This document shows, piece by piece, positions 27,478 through 35,244 of a DNA stretch of 64,000 bases. Position 1 is the stretch's first letter. Each line of letters opens with the position of its first letter. Both the position numbers and the translations under genes were made by a program. This DNA is from PLanc-01 sp035342095 (GTDB taxonomy: Bacteria > Planctomycetota > Phycisphaerae > Sedimentisphaerales > Anaerobacaceae), in the NCBI GenBank assembly GCA_035342095.1, contig DAOQWL010000023.1, positions 1 to 64,000 of the forward strand, read 5' to 3'. The notes under the pieces were generated by a model. It was given only the letters and a program-made list of their open reading frames with translations. It was not told the DNA's origin and made no database searches.

Positions 27478-28830
27478 TCACGCGGTGGTGAAGACCTGGA
27501 AGCCCGAGTACGCTTCGTTCCCGTGTTCGCCGATGTCGAGACCCTTGAGCTGCTCATCATCGGTGACACGCAGGCCGATGGTCTTGCTCAACCCGAGGAA
27601 CAGGACGAGCCCAAGGCCGAGGGCCCACGCCGCCGCGGCGCCCGCTCCGGCGAGCTGTATTCCGAGCTGCTTGAATCCATGCCCGTAGAACAGCCCGCTG
27701 TTGATGCTGAACAACCCGTAGGAAATCGTCCCCCACACGCCGCAGACGCAGTGGACGCTCACGGCGCCAACCGGGTCGTCGATCTTCAGAACGTAGTCGA
27801 TGAACAGCACGCTGAGCACCACGATCACGCCGGCAACCGCACCGATGAGCACCGCGCCGATGGGAGACACCCCGTCGCAGGGAGCGGTGATGGCGACCAG
27901 ACCCGCGAGAACGCCGTTGAGGGCCATCGAGACATCGGGTTTCTTCATGAGGGTCCAGGAGGTGATCAGAGCGGCGACCGCTCCGGCCGCCGCGGCGAGA
28001 TTCGTGGTCACGGCGACATAGCCAGCCAGACCGACGCCCGAGGTCGTGCTGCCGGGGTTGAACCCGAACCAGCCGAACCACAGGATGAACACGCCCAATG
28101 CCGCCAGCGGAATGTTATGCCCCGGAATCGCGCGAGGCTTGCCGTCGGGCCCGTATTTGCCGATTCGCGGACCGAGGACGATCGCACCCGCAAGGGCCAG
28201 CCAGCCGCCGACCGAGTGTACGACCGTCGATCCGGCGAAATCATGGAACCCGAGTTTCTCGAGCCATCCGCTGCCGCCCTGGCCGGCAAGGCTGTTCCAG
28301 GCCCAGGAGCCGAAGATGGGGTAAATCACCAGAGAAATGAAGAGACTGTAGACCAGATAGGATGTAAACTTCGTTCGTTCCGCCATGGCGCCGGATACGA
28401 TTGTGGCCGCTGTGGCTGCAAAGACGGTCTGAAAGATCAGGAACGTCCAATTCCAGTCCCCGCTTCCCGGCTCGACGCCGCTGAGCCAGAACATCGAAGT
28501 GCCGATCCAACCCTTGCTCTGCCCGAACATCAGACCGAAGCCAACGAAAAAGAAAGCCAGCGACCCGATGGAGAAGTCGAACAAGTTCTTCATCAGGATG
28601 TTCACGGAGTTCTTGGCCCGGGTGAAGCCGGTTTCGACCATGGCGAACCCGGCCTGCATGAAGAACACGAGGAACGCGGCGACCAGCGTCCAGACCACGT
28701 TGATGTTCGTCTGGAGTTCGGTCTTGACCGCATCGATGTCCGCGGGGGGCGCATCGCCCGCCCACGCAGGAATGGACATCGCCAACACGGCGAGAATGGC
28801 AAATCGGGGCACCTGTCGTCTGACTCTCAC
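27478..28830 (-). CDS. amt: Ammonium transporter Amt
   Basis: About 450 residues. Start GTG 28830 (VRVRRQVPRFAILAVLAMSIPAWAG) has AAAGGG upstream and yields a signal peptide, usual for Amt; a further GTG at 28884 is possible. Eleven membrane helices are predicted by eye. Family landmarks: VETGFTRAKNSVNILMKNLFDFSIGSLAFFFVGFGLMFG, the first pore His in DFAGSTVVHSVGGW and the second in VHCVCGVWGT. The product conducts ammonium across the inner membrane and is gated by P-II, whose gene follows. The promoter upstream is sigma-54 type, so expression should rise in nitrogen limitation. Confidence 0.95.
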   Translation of the reverse strand: MRVRRQVPRFAILAVLAMSIPAWAGDAPPADIDAVKTELQTNINVVWTLVAAFLVFFMQAGFAMVETGFTRAKNSVNILMKNLFDFSIGSLAFFFVGFGLMFGQSKGWIGTSMFWLSGVEPGSGDWNWTFLIFQTVFAATAATIVSGAMAERTKFTSYLVYSLFISLVIYPIFGSWAWNSLAGQGGSGWLEKLGFHDFAGSTVVHSVGGWLALAGAIVLGPRIGKYGPDGKPRAIPGHNIPLAALGVFILWFGWFGFNPGSTTSGVGLAGYVAVTTNLAAAAGAVAALITSWTLMKKPDVSMALNGVLAGLVAITAPCDGVSPIGAVLIGAVAGVIVVLSVLFIDYVLKIDDPVGAVSVHCVCGVWGTISYGLFSINSGLFYGHGFKQLGIQLAGAGAAAAWALGLGLVLFLGLSKTIGLRVTDDEQLKGLDIGEHGNEAYSGFQVFTTA

Positions 28831-28944
28831 GTTTCTACCCTTTCCAACATACACTTCTGAACCCGCGTCGCCACGCCGACGCACTCCCGACTACTCATGC
28901 CCGCACTCAATCCATGGTCTCCGACACGGGCTGGGTGTGTAGGT

Positions 28945-28960
28945 TGCAAGTGCCGTGCCA
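28945..28960 (-). promoter_or_regulatory. Sigma-54 promoter of amt-glnB
   Basis: On the minus strand TGGCACGGCACTTGCA matches the -24/-12 consensus (TGGCACG-N4-TTGCA) fully, with the GG and GC elements at correct spacing. The transcript would start near 28934 and have a leader of about 100 nt. Confidence 0.85.
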
Positions 28961-29049
28961 GGGAAACATTTTTCTCGCCGCATCGCCATAAACCACGCTT
29001 CTACAATAGGTTACGTGCCGTGTACAGATCGGGAGACAGATCCCAGGGT

Positions 29050-29097
29050 GGCTACATAAATGTAGGCCGGTAGTATGAGGCCTACAATATCGTAGCC
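29050..29097. promoter_or_regulatory. Two 19-bp palindromic sites upstream of the sigma-54 promoter (enhancer candidate)
   Basis: GGCTACATAAATGTAGGCC (29050-29068) and, in the opposite orientation, GGCCTACAATATCGTAGCC (29079-29097). Both have the form GGCTAC-N6-GTAGGCC and their centres are 29 bp apart. They lie about 125 and 154 bp upstream of the inferred sigma-54 start, the usual place for binding sites of an NtrC-like activator. The motif differs from the enteric NtrC site. Confidence 0.7.
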
Positions 29098-29155
29098 GCA
29101 TATGGTCCCACACAAGGCGTCAGCAGAGGATTCGCGGAGTTGCCGCTATTCTAGA

Positions 29156-29605
29156 TCAGAACAGGCGGGTACTGTCGAGCAGGAACGTAACGGGACCGTC
29201 GTTGGCGCTTGTCACGTGCATGTGCGCGCCGAAGACGCCCTTTTCGACGGGGACTCCCTGCTGGGAAATGACCTGCGACACCTTCTCGTACAGGCCCTCG
29301 GCGAGCGCCGGATCGGCGGCGCCGTCGAAGCCGGGCCGGCGGCCCTTGCGACAATCCCCATGCAGGGTGAAGTTGCTCACGAGCAGGACCCCGCCGGCGA
29401 TGTCGATCACGCTGCGATTCATCTTGCCCGCCTCGTCGGCGAAGATCCGGAGATGGACCAGCTTCTCGGCCATGAACTGGACGTCGGTCTCGGTGTCGCC
29501 CTGGCCGACGCCGAGATAGACCAGCAGGCCCGGCCCGACCCGGCCGACGACCTTTCCCTCGACCTCGACCTTTGCCTCACTGACTCGCTGTATGACTGCT
29601 CGCAT
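29156..29605 (-). CDS. dtd: D-aminoacyl-tRNA deacylase (Dtd)
   Basis: 149 residues, the normal Dtd length. The enzyme removes D-amino acids (and glycine mischarged on tRNA-Ala) from tRNA in the cytoplasm. It begins MRAVIQRVSEAKVEVEGKVVGRVGPGLLVYLGVGQGD. The active-site segment reads SNFTLHGDCRKGRRPGFDGAA, where the common form is SQFTLxADTRKGNRPSF, and the cross-subunit Gly-cisPro motif is in VTSANDGPVTFLLDS. Monocistronic; its 3' end lies 59 bp from the palindromic sites of amt. Confidence 0.93.
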   Translation of the reverse strand: MRAVIQRVSEAKVEVEGKVVGRVGPGLLVYLGVGQGDTETDVQFMAEKLVHLRIFADEAGKMNRSVIDIAGGVLLVSNFTLHGDCRKGRRPGFDGAADPALAEGLYEKVSQVISQQGVPVEKGVFGAHMHVTSANDGPVTFLLDSTRLF

Positions 29606-29798
29606 CGTCGCTCACCTTCAATCGTCATCCGAACCAGGGCACCGCGGCAGCACGCCGGATGTGCAGTTCGTCCACGACCCCGTTACCCCCGGTGACAATC
29701 GCGACTTTCCCGTCCAAGCGCCCAGCCATGGAGACACTCCAATCGAAAGAACAATCCCAGGATTATATACCAGGACAATGCCGCCGAGGAGGAAAACC

Positions 29799-30122
29799 CC
29801 GGCTCATCCGGTTTTCGCGTACTTCGGTGGTTCTTGGGGACCTGTCCCCAAACCCCTGAGATTTATCGCTTTGGGCCAATAGCATGGTATGGATAAGAGG
29901 GCGACGCCCCCTACCGGCGGAGTCGGCATACCCTGTGCAAGCGAGCACGAAGCGGTCTCAGCGGGGTTCCCGCCGACCGATCCAGCAAAGGCCCAAGACA
30001 TCCGCACCGGCGTGTCCTGTCGGCTTCCCGCCATGCTATTGGCGGAAAGCGGAAAACCACCCTCGCACGACCGCTTCGGGCGTGCCTGGATCACGGAAGT
30101 ACGCAAGAACCGGATGAGCCCC
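29799..30122. repeat. Large (about 320 bp) nested inverted repeat
   Basis: The outer arms around 29801-29828 and 30090-30120 are near-perfect complements (GGCTCATCCGGTT and GCGTACTTC blocks). Inner arms GCTTTGGGCCAATAGCATGG (29868-29887) and CCATGCTATTGGCGGAAAGC (30031-30050) pair at 18 of 20. A GGGGACCTGTCCCC palindrome (29837-29850) sits in the left half. A related element occupies about 53221-53423, sharing TTGGGCCAATAGCATGG and GGACCGGATGAGGCC. No transposase frame is present inside. It fills the dtd to 30202 gap together with about 190 bp of unassigned DNA. Confidence 0.75.
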
Positions 30123-30201
30123 ATTTCTCTCCTCATTCGTGCTTTTCTTTGACTTCGCTCCAGGACCGCCGTATACTCCGCCGGACGCTTGTTTGACCGA
30201 G

Positions 30202-30951
30202 ATGGATATGAATTACCAGTTCGACAAAGACAAGGTATCGCAGCACCTCGTCAAGTACGGGGTGGACATCCGGCCGCCGTTGTCACCGGAGGAGGACCGG
30301 GCCAAGCTTCAGGACTACGGCAACTGGCTCGTCAAGCAGTTTCCCGAGGTCTTCGAAACCATGCTGGTCGGCCCTCGCGAGCTGCGGGTGCAGCGAACGT
30401 TCCTGCTGCCCAACGCCAAGCGGATCGAACTGGCGACATTCGTGCTAACGAATCGCGGCCCGGTGTTCACATTCCCCGAGCGGCTGTTCATCGACCAGAC
30501 GCACGAGCTGGCCATTCCCGACAAGGACAAGATCTTCCGCAGGGCCTTCGACGAGCTGCGAGGGCGCTTCGTCGAACGAACCGTCCTTCGGGTCGGCGTC
30601 GTCCACGAACTGGTTTTCGACACCGGCTTCACGGATTCACTCGATGTGATCGCCAGCAGTCTCAAGTACGAGCTGTGGCGAGAGAAGGCGAAGAACCTCC
30701 GCATCTGCATCGAGGCGCCCACCGAGGACAAGAACGTCAACATTGAGCTTCGGCCCACCCACCTGCAGCGGACCGGTCCGCATGATCCGAGCGCCACACA
30801 GGAAATGAGATTCGGCATCATCGTCAACGTCGATATCAACAACCGCCAAACCGACCGCGACCTGACCAAGGCCGCGGTCACGGACGTTCTCGCCTTTGCC
30901 AGTGACTACGTCCCTGACGAGTTGCTCAGATTCCTGAACAACGAGTATTGA
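30202..30951 (+). CDS. Uncharacterised cytoplasmic protein
   Basis: 249 residues from ATG 30202 (MDMNYQFDKDKVSQHLVKYG); ATG 30208 is an equal alternative. A TATACT box about 25 nt upstream could be its -10. It has no signal peptide or membrane segment, and is mixed alpha/beta and charged, with blocks such as LPNAKRIELATFVLTNRGPVFTFPERLF and LRFGxx-like MRFGIIVNVDINNRQTDRD. Codon use is as strong as in neighbouring housekeeping genes, so it is very probably expressed. I recognise no family and propose no function. It is isolated between a long inverted repeat and a hairpin-rich intergenic region. Confidence 0.75.
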   Translation: MDMNYQFDKDKVSQHLVKYGVDIRPPLSPEEDRAKLQDYGNWLVKQFPEVFETMLVGPRELRVQRTFLLPNAKRIELATFVLTNRGPVFTFPERLFIDQTHELAIPDKDKIFRRAFDELRGRFVERTVLRVGVVHELVFDTGFTDSLDVIASSLKYELWREKAKNLRICIEAPTEDKNVNIELRPTHLQRTGPHDPSATQEMRFGIIVNVDINNRQTDRDLTKAAVTDVLAFASDYVPDELLRFLNNEY

Positions 30952-31408
30952 ACCAGAGGGCGGGGACTCACCGGATTCTGCCATCACGCGAGGTTTCTGC
31001 GCGGCAGTTTCCTGCTGTGCGCGCAAAAGAAAAACAGGGCTGAGGAGCGGAGGGAGAGGAAAAGCGAGATAACCCCAGCCCTGTTATAGTGCGATACGTA
31101 TCCAGGATTCAAACTGACCTACGGCACTATACCGTGGTGGGTTCAATTCAATCAAGCAAAATCTTTCACAAAGTCAGTCAAATCCTGCATGCGACGGTTC
31201 ATGACCGACCAACAGCGGGCATCCACAAACCGGCATGAAACCCCATATGTGGGCGTTCACAACGAGCACCCCCCAACATTTTGGGAGTTGTGAGATTCCC
31301 CAAGTGTTCTGACAATCGTGGGATCAGATTCTTCAGCACGTGTTCTTTCGCAGCTACAATACAATTGGTCTTGAGACGGGACGCTCGCAAGCCGACAAGA
31401 CTCTCTAT
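30952..31408. other. Intergenic region with purine-loop hairpin and a TACAAT box
   Basis: AACAGGGCTG (31033-31042) pairs perfectly with CAGCCCTGTT (31076-31085). The 33-nt loop is nearly all purine at its 5' side (AGGAGCGGAGGGAGAGGAAA). TACAAT at 31355-31360 is a likely -10 for the next gene. AT-rich sequence between 31130 and 31330 has no recognisable gene; CCCCATATGTGGG at about 31250-31262 is a small palindrome. Confidence 0.5.
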
Positions 31409-32296
31409 ATGGCGACAGACAGTGTTCTGAGCTTGATTGGCAATACGCCGCTGCTTCAGCTTCGCGGCGAGCGGGTCTTTGCCAAGGCGGAATTCCTCAA
31501 TCCCGGCGGGAGCATCAAGGACCGTATCGCGCTGGCGATGCTGGAGGCCGGCCGGCGGGACGGCACGCTCAAGCCCGGCGCGATCATCTGCGAGCCCACC
31601 AGCGGCAACACCGGCATCGGCCTGGCCCTGGTCGGCCGGCTCATGGGCCACCGCGTGCGGATCGTCATGCCGGAGGGCATGAGCGAGGAACGCAAAAAGC
31701 TCATCCGAGGTCTCGGCGCCGAGCTGATTCTCGTGCCTGACGACCAGGGCATCGCCGGCGCGGTCCGTCGGGTGGAAGAGATGGCAGCGGAAGACAAGCA
31801 AGTCTTTGTCCCGCAACAGTTTAGAAACCCGGCAAACCCGCAGGTACACTACGAGCAGACCGCCCGCGAGCTCTGGCGGCAGATGGATGGCCAGGTCGCC
31901 TGCTTCGTCGCCGGCGTGGGCAGCGGCGGGACCCTCCAGGGCGTCGGCAAGTACCTCAAGGAGCAGGACAGGAGCATCCGCGTCGTGGCCGTCGAGCCGG
32001 AGCACCGCTCCGCATTGTTGGGACACGAGCCCGGCCTGCACCAGATCCAGGGTATTGGCGACGGCTTCGTTCCCGACGTCCTGGATGTGTCCATGGTCGA
32101 CGAGGTCGTGGAGGTATCCGACGAGGACGCGATCGAGACCACCCGCAGACTGGGCCGCGATTTCGGCCTGCTGGTAGGCATCAGCTCCGGAGCCAACGTC
32201 TGGGCCGCCCGACGATTGGCCGAGAGGACTGGGGGCAATATCACGACCGTCCTGCCCGACCGCGCCGAGCGGTACTTCAGCACGGCCCTGATGTGA
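31409..32296 (+). CDS. Cysteine synthase family PLP enzyme (CysK/CysM)
   Basis: 295 residues. The start MATDSVLSLIGNTPLLQL fits the family N-terminus; an upstream ATG at 31340 would precede the inferred transcription start. The PLP lysine is K37 in NPGGSIKDRIAL, followed by TSGNTGIGLALVG, GSGGTLQGVGKYLKE and the C-terminal LVGISSGANVWAA. The enzyme condenses an activated serine (O-acetyl- or O-phosphoserine) with sulfide to make cysteine; which donor is used cannot be read from sequence. No serine acetyltransferase adjoins. The gene is followed directly by a purine-loop hairpin. Confidence 0.9.
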   Translation: MATDSVLSLIGNTPLLQLRGERVFAKAEFLNPGGSIKDRIALAMLEAGRRDGTLKPGAIICEPTSGNTGIGLALVGRLMGHRVRIVMPEGMSEERKKLIRGLGAELILVPDDQGIAGAVRRVEEMAAEDKQVFVPQQFRNPANPQVHYEQTARELWRQMDGQVACFVAGVGSGGTLQGVGKYLKEQDRSIRVVAVEPEHRSALLGHEPGLHQIQGIGDGFVPDVLDVSMVDEVVEVSDEDAIETTRRLGRDFGLLVGISSGANVWAARRLAERTGGNITTVLPDRAERYFSTALM

Positions 32297-32307
32297 GCGC
32301 GCAGAAA

Positions 32308-32352
32308 AAAGGCCGAGGCAGGAAGAAGGAGGACGTCTTCGCCTCAGCCTTT
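32308..32352 (+). other. Purine-loop hairpin after the cysteine synthase gene
   Basis: AAAGGCCGAGGC (32308-32319) pairs 11/12 with GCCTCAGCCTTT (32341-32352). The loop carries GAAGAAGGAGGACGTCTTC, including AGGAGG. An A-run on the 5' side and TTTGTGT on the 3' side make it a possible weak terminator; the same layout (GGAG-rich loop) occurs at 31033-31085. Confidence 0.55.
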
Positions 32353-32474
32353 GTGTGCAACCGTAGCATCTACGCTTCGGACCGCTCGCTTGTTCGAGAT
32401 CGCACCGAGCGGTGAGAAACGGGGAGGTTTGGCGCCGGCCAGCCCACCATTCGCAGATTATCCGCAATCAATCA

Positions 32475-32503
32475 TTGACAGATTCCAGCTCCCCCATTAT
32501 CTG
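32475..32503 (+). promoter_or_regulatory. Sigma-70 type promoter of topA
   Basis: TTGACA (32475-32480), 17-bp spacer, TATCTG (32498-32503), 46 nt before the topA start. It is the clearest -35/-10 pair in the window. Confidence 0.6.
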
Positions 32504-32548
32504 TCCACATCTAAACGTCAGCGGCGGAATAACCGATAAGGACCGCAA

Positions 32549-34918
32549 ATGGCAAAATCGAATTCGCACAAATCGCTCGTCATCGTCGAATCGCCCGCGA
32601 AGGCCAAGACGATCAATAGATACCTGGGTCCCGACTATGAGGTCCATGCGTCGATGGGTCACGTTCGCGATCTGCCCTCGAAGGGCTTGAACGTGGACAT
32701 CGAGAACAACTTCGAACCCACCTACGACATCATGCCGGGCAAGAGGCGCGTCGTCACCCAACTGAAGGCGGCCGCCAAGAAGTGCGACAAGCTGTACCTG
32801 GCGACAGACCTTGACCGCGAGGGCGAGGCGATCGCCTGGCACCTCGCGCAGGTCTTGGGCGTCCCCGAGGACCGCACCTACCGGGTGATCTTCAACGCGA
32901 TCACGAAGACCGCGATCAAAGAGGCATTCGCCGATCCCGGCCGGATCGATACGGACAAGGTCATGGCCCAGCAGGCGCGTCGCGTGCTCGACCGGATCGT
33001 GGGCTACGAGATCAGCCCGCTGCTGTGGAAGAAGGTCACGCGGGGCCTGTCCGCCGGTCGGGTGCAGTCCGTCGCGGTCAAGATCATCGTCGAGCGGGAA
33101 AAGGAGATCCGCGCCTTCAAGCCGGAGGAGTACTGGCTGATCCCCGCGGTCTTCACGACCGACCTGAACGCCAACTACCACCAGCAGTGGATCGATTTCA
33201 TCACGCCCAAGACCCCGGACGGCAAGCCTCCCACCATCGAGCAGCAGAGCGACTGGCTGGCCCAGCGCAACGCCTTCAAGGCGGAGCTGTCCAGGATCGG
33301 CGACCAGAGATTCAGCGCCGCCAACGAGCAGGATGCCCAGAAGGTTTTCCGCGAACTCCAGAACGCACAGTTCAAGATCGCGGAGATCGAGACGAAGGAA
33401 TCCGCGTCGAAGGCATCGCCGCCGTTCATCACGTCGACGTTGCAGCAGGCAGCAGCCAACCGCCTGGGTTTCACCGCCAAGCGGACGATGGCGGTCGCCC
33501 AGCAGCTCTATGAAGGCATCGACCTGGGCTCGATGGGCTCGCTCGGCCTGATCACCTACATGCGAACCGACAGCACGCACCTGTCCGGCGAGGCCCTGGG
33601 CGAAGTCCGCAACTACATCCAGAGCCACTTCGGGCCCACGTATCTGCCCGAGAAGCCTAACTTCTACGCGGACAAGAAATCCGCGCAGCAGGCCCACGAG
33701 GCCATCCGTCCCACCGACGTCGATCTGACGCCGCAGGAGATTCGCGAGCACCTCAACGAGGAGCAGTTCAAGCTCTATGACCTCATCTGGCGCCGTTTCG
33801 TGGCCTGCCAGATGGAGCCCGCCCGCTGGAACGTCACCACATTGAACATCACCGCGCCGACCAGCGTCGGGACGGCTCTGTACAAGGCCGCGGGACGGAG
33901 TCTCGTCTTCGACGGATACAGCAGGGTCTGGCAGACCGGCTCCACCGAGCAACAGCTCCCGGCAACGCAGGTGGGCCAGTCGCTCGCGACCGTGGACATT
34001 GAGGCCGAGCAGCACTTCACGAAGCCGCCTGCCCGATACACGGAAGCCTCGCTGGTCAAGGCGTTGGAAAAGGAAGGGATCGGCCGGCCGAGCACGTACG
34101 CGCCGATCATCAGCACGATCCAGGATCGCGGCTACGTGGAGCAGAAGGACCGCAAGTTCTTCGCCACCGACCTGGGCGAAGTCGTCACCGCCAAGCTCGA
34201 CGAGTTCTTCCCGCGGATCATGGACATCGCGTTCACCCGCCAAATGGAAGAGCAGCTCGACCGAATCGAGGAACAACATCTCGACTGGGTCCGCGTTCTC
34301 CAGGAGTTCTACGGTCCGTTCAAGGCCAATCTCGCAACGGCCACTGCGGAGATGAAGCACGCGAAGGCGGAAGCCACGCCCAGCGAGTACAACTGCCCGG
34401 ACTGCGGCCGGCAGCTCATGTACAAGTTCGGCAAGAACGGCAAGTTCCTGAGCTGCTCGGGGTATCCCGAGTGCAAATTCGCCTGCCCCTGCGACAAAGA
34501 GGGCAAGATGATGAAAGACGAAGTCAGCGAGCACAAGTGTCCGAACTGCGGCAAGCCGATGATCCGCAAGAACGGTCGGTTCGGCGCCTTCCTCGGGTGC
34601 AGCGACTACCCGACGTGCAAGACGACGTTGCGGCTGGACAAGGAAGGCAACCCGCTGCCGCCGAAGCCGCCGGCCGAATCGACGGGAATCAAGTGCCACA
34701 AGTGCAGGACGGGCGAGCTGGTCATCCGCAAGAGCAAGCGAGGTCCGTTCCTCGGGTGCAACAAGTTCCCCCGGTGCCGAACCATCGTCAGCGCCAAGGG
34801 GATCGACCGGCTCAAGGAGCTCCAGGCCGCAGGCGAATGGCCACCCAAAGACCCGCAGCGGACACAGGAAATCCTCAACGAGATCAAGGGCGAAAAGGCC
34901 GTCGCCGCGAAGAAGTGA
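32549..34918 (+). CDS. topA: DNA topoisomerase I (type IA)
   Basis: 789 residues, close to the usual length. It relaxes negative supercoils by a 5'-phosphotyrosine intermediate. TOPRIM domain at the N-terminus (SLVIVESPAKAKTINRYLG, then ATDLDREGEAIAWHL with the acidic metal ligands). The nucleophile is Tyr337 in GLITYMRTDSTHLS, and GRPSTYAPIISTIQDRGYV is also typical. The C-terminus has three four-cysteine zinc ribbons (residues about 617-655, 665-695, 712-745), each C-x2-C...C-x5-C. Start ATG 32549 follows AAGGACCGCAA. Monocistronic behind a good promoter. Confidence 0.97.
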   Translation: MAKSNSHKSLVIVESPAKAKTINRYLGPDYEVHASMGHVRDLPSKGLNVDIENNFEPTYDIMPGKRRVVTQLKAAAKKCDKLYLATDLDREGEAIAWHLAQVLGVPEDRTYRVIFNAITKTAIKEAFADPGRIDTDKVMAQQARRVLDRIVGYEISPLLWKKVTRGLSAGRVQSVAVKIIVEREKEIRAFKPEEYWLIPAVFTTDLNANYHQQWIDFITPKTPDGKPPTIEQQSDWLAQRNAFKAELSRIGDQRFSAANEQDAQKVFRELQNAQFKIAEIETKESASKASPPFITSTLQQAAANRLGFTAKRTMAVAQQLYEGIDLGSMGSLGLITYMRTDSTHLSGEALGEVRNYIQSHFGPTYLPEKPNFYADKKSAQQAHEAIRPTDVDLTPQEIREHLNEEQFKLYDLIWRRFVACQMEPARWNVTTLNITAPTSVGTALYKAAGRSLVFDGYSRVWQTGSTEQQLPATQVGQSLATVDIEAEQHFTKPPARYTEASLVKALEKEGIGRPSTYAPIISTIQDRGYVEQKDRKFFATDLGEVVTAKLDEFFPRIMDIAFTRQMEEQLDRIEEQHLDWVRVLQEFYGPFKANLATATAEMKHAKAEATPSEYNCPDCGRQLMYKFGKNGKFLSCSGYPECKFACPCDKEGKMMKDEVSEHKCPNCGKPMIRKNGRFGAFLGCSDYPTCKTTLRLDKEGNPLPPKPPAESTGIKCHKCRTGELVIRKSKRGPFLGCNKFPRCRTIVSAKGIDRLKELQAAGEWPPKDPQRTQEILNEIKGEKAVAAKK

Positions 34919-35042
34919 CGCAGCCGTCGAGTCCCTCAGACTGGACAGGCTCCTCGTCGCCTACTCCGGCGACGAGACCTGGCCGCTAAGCGAGCGCATC
35001 ACCGCCTGTCCCGTCTGCAAGGTGCCGGAGTGGCTGGAGCAA

Positions 35043-35219
35043 TCAAGCATCCGATGACGCATCTGCAGTGCCCGCGGTTCGGCGGTACGGCGGGCGAAAT
35101 GCAAGGTGGATGAAACGGGTAAAGCCAATCCGACCCGGTTTGCCCGACAGAATGGCCTTGCCGGCTTTCGCGAAGTCCAACGGTTGACTCGCCTGTCTTC
35201 CATCACCCTTCTTTGGCAT
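35043..35219 (-). CDS. Possible 58-residue basic small protein
   Basis: ATG 35219 (MPKKGDGRQASQPLDFAKAGKAILSGKPGRIGFTRF...) has GAGGAA 3 nt upstream and starts 26 bp after the stop of the ADP-ribosylglycohydrolase-like gene, on the same strand. Composition is basic, with no membrane segment. It resembles nothing I know; a chance frame is quite possible. The rest of the 34919-35244 gap holds only a GTCGCC/GGCGAC hairpin near 34957-34976. Confidence 0.3.
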   Translation of the reverse strand: MPKKGDGRQASQPLDFAKAGKAILSGKPGRIGFTRFIHLAFRPPYRRTAGTADASSDA

Positions 35220-35244
35220 GGTTTCCTCGCACAGTGGATTGTGG

